From positions 226,748,628-226,812,627 of the forward strand of contig NC_053040.3 of assembly GCF_002575655.3 (NCBI RefSeq): DNA of 64,000 nucleotides. The letters run 5' to 3'. Position 1 is the first letter of the stretch. Each line of letters opens with the position of its first letter. This stretch comes from Aegilops tauschii subsp. strangulata. Its lineage: Eukaryota; Streptophyta; Magnoliopsida; Poales; Poaceae. The position numbers and the translations under genes are program-made. The notes under the pieces were generated by a model. The model saw only the letters and a program-made list of their open reading frames with translations, ran no database searches and was not told the DNA's origin. Below are positions 56,999 to 64,000 of this stretch, piece by piece.

Positions 56999-58571
56999 TG
57001 CTACCTCTTGAGCATGCGTTGGTTTTCACTTGAAGAGGAAAGGGTGATGCAGCAAAGTAGCATAAGTATTTCCCTCAGTTTTTGAGAACCAAGGCATCAA
57101 TCCAGTAGGAGATAACACGCAAGTCACCTAGTACCTGCACAAACAATCTAGAACCTTGCAAAAAACGCGATAAAGGGGTTTGTCAATCCCTTCACGTTCA
57201 CTCACAAAAGTGAGATCTAATAAAGATAATAAGATAAATATTTTCGTATTTTTGTTGTATAGATTGGAAAGTAAAGATTGCAAAATAAAATAAATAGGAA
57301 ACTAGAATTGTAGATCGGAAACTTATATGATGGAAAATAGACCCGGGGGCCATAAGTTTCACTAGTGGCTTCTCCCAAGATAGCATATATTACGGTGGGT
57401 GAACAAATTACTGCCGAGCAATTGATAGAAGAGCGCATAGTTATGAAGTTATCGAAGGCAATGATCATGAATATAGGCATCACGTCCGTGTCAAGTAGAC
57501 CGAAACGATTCTGCATCTACTACTATTACTCCACACATCGACCGCTATCCAGCATGCATCTAGAGTATTAAGTTCATAAGAACAGAGTAACGCATTAAGA
57601 AAGATGACATGATGTAGAGGGATAAACTCAAGCAATATGATATAAACCCCATCTTTTTATCCTCGATGGCAACAATACAATACGTGCCTTGCTGCCCCTA
57701 CTGTCACTGGGAAAGGACACCGCAAGATTGAACCCAAAGCTAAGCACTTCTCCCATTGCAAGAAAGATCAATCTAGTAGGCCAAACTAAATCGATAATTC
57801 GAAGAGACTTGCAAAGACATCAAATCATGCATATAAGAATTCAGAGAAGAACCAAATAATATTCATAGATAATCAAGTTCATGAATCCACAATTCATTGG
57901 ATCTCGGCAAACACACCGCAAAAGAGTATTACATCGAATAGATCTCCAAGAACATCGAGGAGAACTTTGTATTGAGAATAAAAGAGAGAGAAGAAGCCAT
58001 CTAGCTAATAACTATGGACCCGAAGGTCTGCGGTAAACTACTCACACATCATCGGAGAGGCTATGGTGTTGATGTAGAGGCCCTCCGTGATCGATCCCCC
58101 CTCCGGCAGATCACCGGAAAAGGCCCCAAGATGGGATCTCACGGATACAGAAGGTTGCGGCGGTGGAAAAGTGGTTTCGTGGCTCCCCCTGATGTTTTTA
58201 GGGTATAAGAGTATATATAGGTGAAAGAAGTACGTCGGTGGAGCTCCGTGGGGCCCACGAGGGTGGGGGCGCGCCCTCCTGCCTCGTAACCGCCTCGCGG
58301 AGTTCCAGACATTAGCTCCAACTCTTCTGGATTGCTTTCGTTCCAAGAAAGATCATCGCGAAGGTTTCATTCCATTTGGATTCCGTTTGGTATTCCTTTT
58401 CTGCAAAACACTGAAATAGGCAAAAAAACAGAAACTGGCACTGGGCCTTCGGTTAATAGGTTAGTCCCAAAAACAATATAAAAGAGCATATTAAATCCCA
58501 TTAAAAATCCAAAACAGATAATATAATAGCATGGAACAATAAAAAATTATAGATACGTTGGAGACATATCA
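56999..58571 (-). repeat. LTR (right, 5' LTR in element sense)
   Basis: This 1573-base LTR is the partner of 50252-51774. On the minus strand it begins TGATATGTCTCCAACGTATC. Confidence 0.92.
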
Positions 58572-61339
58572 ACCATCTGTTTAGTTTATTCATCGTTTAT
58601 GTGAATTATGCAACGCTATCTTGTTTAGCCTGGCATCATATATGTGAATTTTGCAATGCCATCCTGCTTAGCCAGTCATCTTATATGTGAAATATATCAG
58701 TTCATCCTTTTTTTGTTACGTATTACAATTGTCAACAATGTTAGTACATTCAACTACTCTTCTTGTGCATCAGCCATCTGACACGGTGATGGAAAATTCG
58801 GGAGTGAAAACAAGGTCCGGAGCAGACTATGCTATCTGACGAAGCGCATATCTTGCTGGTTATGGATAGCTCCTTAGAGGAGGATTCAGAGACATATGAC
58901 TAGTCCTATTCCCCCCCTGAGGTGTATGCTCTAACTTGGCAGGGTTATGTTGCTCATATCATGCGTATGGTGTCTTGCATTGCTATGTCATTTGATTAGT
59001 TTAGACATGCTTTGTGTGAATGCCATCTGTTTAGTGTCTAATTACCATATATGTGAATTATGCATTGCCATCTTGTTGCAAGACATTATATATGTGAATT
59101 ATGCAATGCTATCTTATTGCAAAGGCATTATATATGTGAATTATGCAATGCAATGCTGTTTAGCCAATCATCATGTATGCGAATTATATCATACTATTAT
59201 TTTTTTGTATTACGTATTCCATTTGTCGACAATGTTTGTATATTCAACTACTCTTCCTGTGCATCAGCCATTTGAAGCGGTGATGGAAGTATCTGGAGTG
59301 AAAACAAGGTATTCAGAGCAGACAATGCTACGTGCTAAAGCAAACATCTTGCTGGTTATAGAGAGCTCCTCAGGGGAGGATTCAGAGACTGATGACCAGT
59401 CCTATTTCCCCCCCGAGGTCTATGCTCAAACATGGCAGGGTTATATTACCCATGTCATGCATGTTGTCTTGCATTGCTTAGTTTTTACATTATATATGGA
59501 TTGCCATCTGCTTACTTGCTTACTACATAAATCATATATTTGAATTATATCATGCCATCATGTTTACATACACAACATCTATCTGAATTATGGCATGGCA
59601 ACCCATTTAATAAAGACATCATATAGTTATATCATCTCATCCTGTTTAGTGTTTACAGTCATCATATTTTGAATTATGTCATTCTATTCGTGAATTATAT
59701 CATGCTATCATGTTTCTATAGGCGGCATGTATGTGAATTATCGCATGCCAACCTATTTAATAAACACATTATATAGTTATATCATGTCATCCTGTTTACA
59801 TAGTCATCATATTTTGAACTATGTCTTTCCATCTTTTTTAGTTAGCCATCATAATGTGAAATTGTGTCATGCTATCCTGCTTAGTTAGCCATCATATATG
59901 TGAAATTGTGTCATGCTATCCTGTTTGGTTAGACAACATAAATGTGAATTATTTCATGCCCTCTTTTATTCCCCACTATCCTTTGCACCTGTCTATCGTA
60001 CAATGTCTGTACATTCAATTACTTTTCTCGTTTATCAACCATTTGAATTGGAGTGGGTGATGGCAGTATCTAAGGGAGTAACAACAGGGTCTTCAGAAAA
60101 GATAGTGCTACCAGTTGATGCAGATAGAACCACGGTTGTACTTGCCCAAGAACCAGCCCCACCACACATAACCCAAACTCTCGCAGATTGTACCCCTATC
60201 CAGTTGGAGAGAGAACCAGCTACACCCCTTCTAACCCCACCCTCAGCAGATACCAGATAGTAACCCAGTTCCAGTTGACACAGCACCGTCTCCACCACAG
60301 AGCACCCAAACACGAGCAGTTAGTAAGGGAACCGCAATGCCCAAAGCACGAGGACCACCACTCCGAATCCCAACTCAACGCTTAAAGGAGAGGAAGAATT
60401 GTACTTAGGTCAGGTTCTGTAGCTATGGTTCATACTCCTTTGCTCTTGCATCACTGTATTTACTCATACCAACTATTTTCAAATTTGACGAATGGAATTG
60501 AAACTCCAATTGCGCAACAGGTACGTTTTAAACCTATTTCTTTAACTGGTTTATTGTTGTAAATTGCTCTATGTTGATTTCAGTTTCAATTGAATAAACC
60601 GTTATATTCTCATGTCATGCACATTACAAGTGTTGTTATTGCTCTATAGTTTCCCACACTTATATTCTGTCTATTCTGCTTTGTCTTGAACAAATATTAT
60701 TTGAACTGTGTCTCTATCTTGATTCGGCAACAAAAAATAGAATGATATAGACCATAAAGTGACCATGGTACATAGATATATGTTTGTTTCATGCTGTTAT
60801 CCTGTCCACTTTACTACTGAACTGATTTACCAAAATGAGTTTCATATAGACCATGGTAAACCTATGATGTGTCTGCTTGTTTCTATTTTAGATTGCGGAC
60901 AAAATATTGGAGAACAGTACCCCGTTATGCAATGGTAAAGGAAGTAATGCAGATAAGGTTCAAGATAGTGAGATATCCCTGTTGGTCTCCAAGAAAGCTG
61001 ATAAAAGCTATCTTGACGATAGTGAGAGAACCCAAAAGTCATGTCTTGATGTAGTGTTCGAGTTACTGGCCACTACTGCTGGCACAAGCTCTTCGAACTC
61101 GCTGCCTGAATCAGTTCGTCTTCTTGAGTCTCAACTTCAAGTTGAAAGACATTGATCAGATGTGCTGCGACAGGAAGCTGAAGGACTGAGGAAGTCCCTG
61201 CAGAATTCAGATGCATACTTTCTGGTGCAACAGCAAGCGCTGGAGGATTTAAGCGCCAAACAAGAGAAAGTTAATAAGCTTGCTAAGCATCTTGCCAGCA
61301 TTATGGGTACCTAGGATATTGTTTCTTAAGCATCTTGCC

Positions 61340-61930
61340 AGCATTATGGGCCGGCAATAATTGGCCGTATTTGATGACGCTATGAAAATGGCCCAACGGA
61401 TTAACGGGCCGCAAACGGGCCAATTGTAACCACGGGCTGAATTTGGCCCACAAGAAGAAAAGGCCAGTAACGGGTCGTAAGTAACCGAATGCTGGAAATG
61501 AGCCCAAGAATAAATGGGCCCTAAGAAGGCCAAAAGATAACATGGGTTGGAAACAACCCAATGGAATAATGGGCCGTTAATGGGTATAAAGCGGTACACT
61601 GTTCATTGCGGGCCACATTCACCACAATCCGTTAATGGGCCAAGAGTTACAAATGGCCTCGCATGGGCTGAATGACATCATGGGCCAGACATGGGCCAGA
61701 AGTTACAACGGGCTGGAATCATATTGGACGGCCCAGATGAAGCTATTGGGCTTAATTCCGATAGGCCGTAATGGGCTGTGAGTTAGCGGGCCGTAAATGG
61801 GCTATATACGAACTGGCCGTTAACAGGCTTTCCATGGGCCGGCCCGTTACCTTTTGACCAAGTCAAACAGGCCGGCCTTTTCACCGGAACGGGCCTCTGT
61901 TGGGCCGTGCCATGTGTCGACGTATCATAG
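61340..61930. repeat. GGGCC-rich subterminal repeat block, unit 2
   Basis: It matches the second part of the unit 1 block (43310-43930). The regular 28-32-base repeats seen at 43125-43260 are missing here. Confidence 0.75.
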
Positions 61931-62079
61931 GCGCCTCCTGTCCAATGAATTGATGACATCTGTCCCAACATTGAGCCAACACGTGTTTCCTCCGGCCAAT
62001 GAGAATTTTACGTGTGGAAAATCCTCATTGGTACATGCTGTTAGCGGGTTATCGGATCCAAAACCGTACCCGATAGCTT

Positions 62080-62333
62080 AACGACGACCCGTTACGGTGG
62101 ATGCCACGTGTTGGTCACCCTTGACGAAAGCACTTCTATGACGCGCGATTTATCATCATGTAAGTGGACACTTCCGTGATGATAATTTTGGTAATGTCAT
62201 GGAACACTTCTATGACAGCACAAGTATGACTATCTTGATTCTGTCGTAGAATCGTCATGGATGTACATGCATGACAAAAAAGTGGCCTACTATGGCAAAC
62301 ACGTATCATCACGGAAGTGTATTTTTTTGTAGT
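62080..62333 (+). mobile_element. CACTA-type 3' terminus, unit 2 (last base lost)
   Basis: It has the same inverted pair as unit 1 (ACACTTCCGTGATGATA at about 62167 and TATCATCACGGAAGTGT at about 62304) and ends ATTTTTTTGTAGT. The final G of TAGTG is replaced by the flank TCAGGC. Confidence 0.65.
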
Positions 62334-62341
62334 TCAGGCAC

Positions 62342-62351
62342 CTTATAAGGG
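62342..62351 (+). promoter_or_regulatory. TATA box of the pre-LTR reading frame
   Basis: CCTTATAAGG lies 75 bases upstream of the ATG at 62418, followed by a C/A-rich leader. Confidence 0.5.
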
Positions 62352-62417
62352 GTCGTATCCATGCACCACACTAGCCACCACCACACTTGAGCACCACTCT
62401 TCTCCATTCATCCTTCC

Positions 62418-63050
62418 ATGTCTCACCCCAGAGCCTACCTACGAACTCCAGATGCAAGCCCTGGTAGTTTCGTTAAGGCTTTGTGGGATCTGACGCGCAA
62501 TGCCCTTGGTTCCTGCCACCCACCCCAGTACGAGTTGTTCAAAATGAGGATCACCCCTGATTCCTCGAAACACTAGCCAGTTGTACACATCCCACGAGAG
62601 GATTTAAATCAAAGCCCTCCATATGTTGTCTTCGTCGGGAGATCCATGCCAACCCCAGGCATGGCTATTGAGGCTGCTGCTTATGAAGCAGTTACCTGTC
62701 TTTGATGCACTGTACCCACTGCCAGTGAAAGGAAATACTACTATTTCCTGAGCCGCGCAGCTTCTGGAGCAGAAGCCATGTTCTGTTGTGAACGCATAGA
62801 GCGGGATCCATCTCTGGCCCATCTCATTCAATATGTGATGGCCCAGGAGCATCTAACCCAGCAACTAATGGATTACCTCCATTATCTTGCTGTTCTGAAT
62901 CCCCATATCGCCATTGGTGGACCACCCTGGCCAACTCTGGGAGGGCGTGTTCTTCGTTTACTCCCTTCACTTCCCTCGGAAGAAGAAAAATGTGCTCCAG
63001 CACCGGGAACTCTTCCACAAGACCCTGTAGATCTCACCTTCAAACTCTAG
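62418..63050 (+). pseudogene. Unknown TATA-led ORF before the 3' LTR of the right Gypsy element
   Basis: From ATG 62418 a single frame of 210 codons reads AYLRTPDASPGSFVKALWDL, then ITPDSSKH. It has TAG at 62574 and TGA at 62703, and stays in frame to TAG 63048-63050. Later parts are ASERKYYYFLSRAASGAEAM, ERDPSLAHLIQYVMAQEHLT and GGPPWPTLGGRVLRLLPSLP. The frame is kept across both stops, so it was a real protein until recently. I do not recognise a domain. It sits between the (missing) pol and the polypurine tract, in the sense direction, with its own TATA box, so it may be a host-derived extra gene of the element. Confidence 0.5.
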
Positions 63051-63236
63051 ACGGTCATTTCTGCTGTACCTAGCACTAGTTTACGTGTTGCAACCGTTGT
63101 ATTGTAATTTAGGGCGTATGTCGTAAGTGCATTGCCATGATTGCATTCTGCATATGATCATTGTTGTGATTTGCATTCAGTTCTTCTGCCCTTAACAAAT
63201 CTCGATGACGAGATTTTTCTTAAGGGAGGTAGAGTT

Positions 63237-64000
63237 TGTAACACCCCAAATATTCAACCATAATTTTATTAAGTAAAATTTGGCCAGAAATAAAATTTTG
63301 AATTATACTAGGTCATTTATTAATTTCACAGCCTTTTATGTTTTCTGTGTTACAAAATTCTCCCCTCCATAGAAGATTATTTTGTAGAATATTGTGGTCT
63401 TTGATTGTTTTGTAAATCATCTCATTTATATCATAAATAATAGTAGGAAATATTTTCATAATAAAATTGTCCACAAATAATTCTGTTAAAATCATTTTCA
63501 ATACTTAAAATGCCTCTGTTGCACTAGAATGATTTTAAATAATTGTTTTAAAATCCCACAAAAATTATGAGAGGTCAGGTGATGCCTATAAATCACTTTT
63601 ATGCAAAAACCTAACTATGTCTTTTGCAAATTTTGGGTGAAACATCCCCTTTTCATTTCTGCCACATTCTTGAGTTATAACTACAACCCTATTGTTCCTA
63701 GCTCTATTAATTATGAATCTTTTCCATCTTGTAGTCCTTCCAACTAGTACCTTAAGTCTAGAAGATCAGCTCCATTTGCATCTTTAAATCCACCAAACAC
63801 TCCTCTAAAGTTTCTGTCCAGAACTGAATTCTGGTAAAACTTGCACTAGTAAGTTTCTCATCTCGCCAAACTAACTCCAGCATCACCTCTGTCATCTAAA
63901 AATATCTCACCCTGCCAAGTTTCATCACCAACAAAATTCTCTAGCTTACCCTGGTATTCTGTCGAACACTTCATGCATGTGCATGGCAGAAATCTGCAAG
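63237..64000 (+). mobile_element. Start of a Gypsy LTR, runs off the window
   Basis: It starts TGTAACACCCCAAATATTC directly after the polypurine tract. No gene is seen. It is AT-rich for the first 400 bases. The complementary LTR end type (GGGCGTTACA) is at 2308-2317. Confidence 0.65.

Larger units (their letters stand above)
50252..58571 (-). mobile_element. Gypsy-type LTR element with only Gag and protease
   Basis: LTRs are 50252-51774 and 56999-58571. The plus-strand ends are TGCTACCTCTTGAGCATGCG and ...GACGTATCA. The flanks are GCCAT (50247-50251) and ACCAT (58572-58576), a 5-bp duplication with one difference. Undisturbed relatives of the site (ATGCCATCTGTTTAG near 59024) support this. 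Sense is minus: a TGGCGCCGCTGCCGGGAGA primer site at about 56970-56990, gag, then protease ending at 54603. The remaining 2.8 kb to the other LTR has no RT, RNase H or integrase, so the element needs enzymes from elsewhere. It lies inside the gene of unit 2. Confidence 0.9.
47240..61314 (+). pseudogene. Multi-exon En/Spm accessory-type gene, unit 2 (interrupted)
   Basis: Same gene as in unit 1. Exon-like blocks: about 47240-47437, 48373-48557, 49330-49556, 49932-50128, a decayed exon 5 at about 58774-58920, a better exon 5 at about 59268-59420 (FEAVMEVSGVKTRYSEQTML), a shortened exon 6 at about 60040-60400, exon 8 at about 60490-60520 and the last exon at 60893-61314. Exon 7, which holds the W-YR-LK-YF region in unit 1, is missing. 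The last exon is broken at about 61153 after ESQLQVERH, but its coiled coil still reads on to KLAKHLASIMGT. The intron after exon 4 was hit by the Gag-protease retrotransposon. It cannot encode a full protein. Confidence 0.5.
44376..62333 (+). repeat. Tandem duplication unit 2
   Basis: The second copy begins directly after the TAGTG end of unit 1 with AGTGGACAACCAGTACACG and ends at a TAGT terminus at 62333. It is longer because of an 8.3 kb retrotransposon (50252-58571). It lacks the exon-7 region but has one extra exon-5 copy. Confidence 0.85.
62334..63236 (+). mobile_element. 3' internal part of a Gypsy element with polypurine tract
   Basis: AACAAATCTCGATGACGAGA and then TAAGGGAGGTAGAGTT (63221-63236) form the polypurine tract before an LTR start, in the form known from plant chromovirus-like Gypsy elements. 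The left side is cut at the CACTA end (62333), so gag and pol are not in the window. Confidence 0.7.

Noticed and set aside
1..64000. One giant Gypsy element with its 5' LTR ending at 2317 and its 3' LTR starting at 63237
   Set aside because: The LTR end types fit, but no primer-binding site follows 2317 and no matching gag-pol lies in between, so they are more likely two separate members of one family.
1..64000. tRNA, rRNA or known host genes
   Set aside because: I scanned for conserved tRNA box A/B patterns and for rRNA-like blocks by eye and saw none; a dedicated tRNA search would be decisive.

Overview
This is plant nuclear DNA, almost certainly from a Triticeae grass (wheat, Aegilops, barley or rye type). 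The evidence is the make-up of the window: nested Gypsy LTR retrotransposons, many Stowaway MITEs with the CTCCCTCCG-type end and TA duplications, Tourist and hAT-like MITEs, a LINE tail and CACTA-type subterminal repeats. I see no intact ordinary host gene and no tRNA or rRNA gene. Every long reading frame is either part of a mobile element or broken. Family names are left out where I could not be sure of them.

Layout. 1-2317 is the end of a long LTR. 2.9-7.1 kb and 26.7-34.2 kb hold four degenerate, minus-strand copies (A to D) of an unknown transcription-unit-like repeat family. They share a TATA region, a GC-rich first exon and an unusual exon-like block that recurs eleven times. Copy A is split: a 19.6 kb nest (7139-26700) sits between its TATA region and its body. 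The outer Gypsy element (5-bp duplication GGCTC) keeps gag but has no recognisable pol, and it carries a multi-exon antisense gene. A second Gypsy element (10351-21620, duplication GCCGA) has inserted into a coiled-coil exon of that gene. This inner element has a complete but disabled gag-protease-RT-RNase H-integrase on the minus strand and, on the plus strand, a small gene with its own TATA box encoding what looks like a plant B3-type domain.

34.24-44.375 kb and 44.376-62.33 kb are a diverged direct tandem duplication. Each unit holds a flank rich in simple repeats, a multi-exon degenerate gene of the En/Spm (CACTA) accessory type, a block of GGGCC-rich subterminal repeats and a CACTA-type 3' end. 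The junction between the units lies exactly at the TAGTG end of unit 1. Unit 2 is interrupted by an 8.3 kb Gypsy-type element (50252-58571) that encodes only Gag and a protease. Single-unit MITE insertions (36.5 kb, probably 41.6 kb) postdate the duplication.

The right edge (62.33-64 kb) is the 3' part of another Gypsy element: a TATA-led reading frame with two stops, a polypurine tract, then the start of an LTR (TGTAACACCCC) that runs off the window. Its ends match in style the LTR end at 2317.

The parts work together mainly as layers of insertion. The most interesting signals are the exon-repeat family with its one inverted motif (a 65-nt hairpin), the two plus-strand genes carried antisense in the Gypsy elements, and the tandem duplication whose breakpoint is a transposon end.
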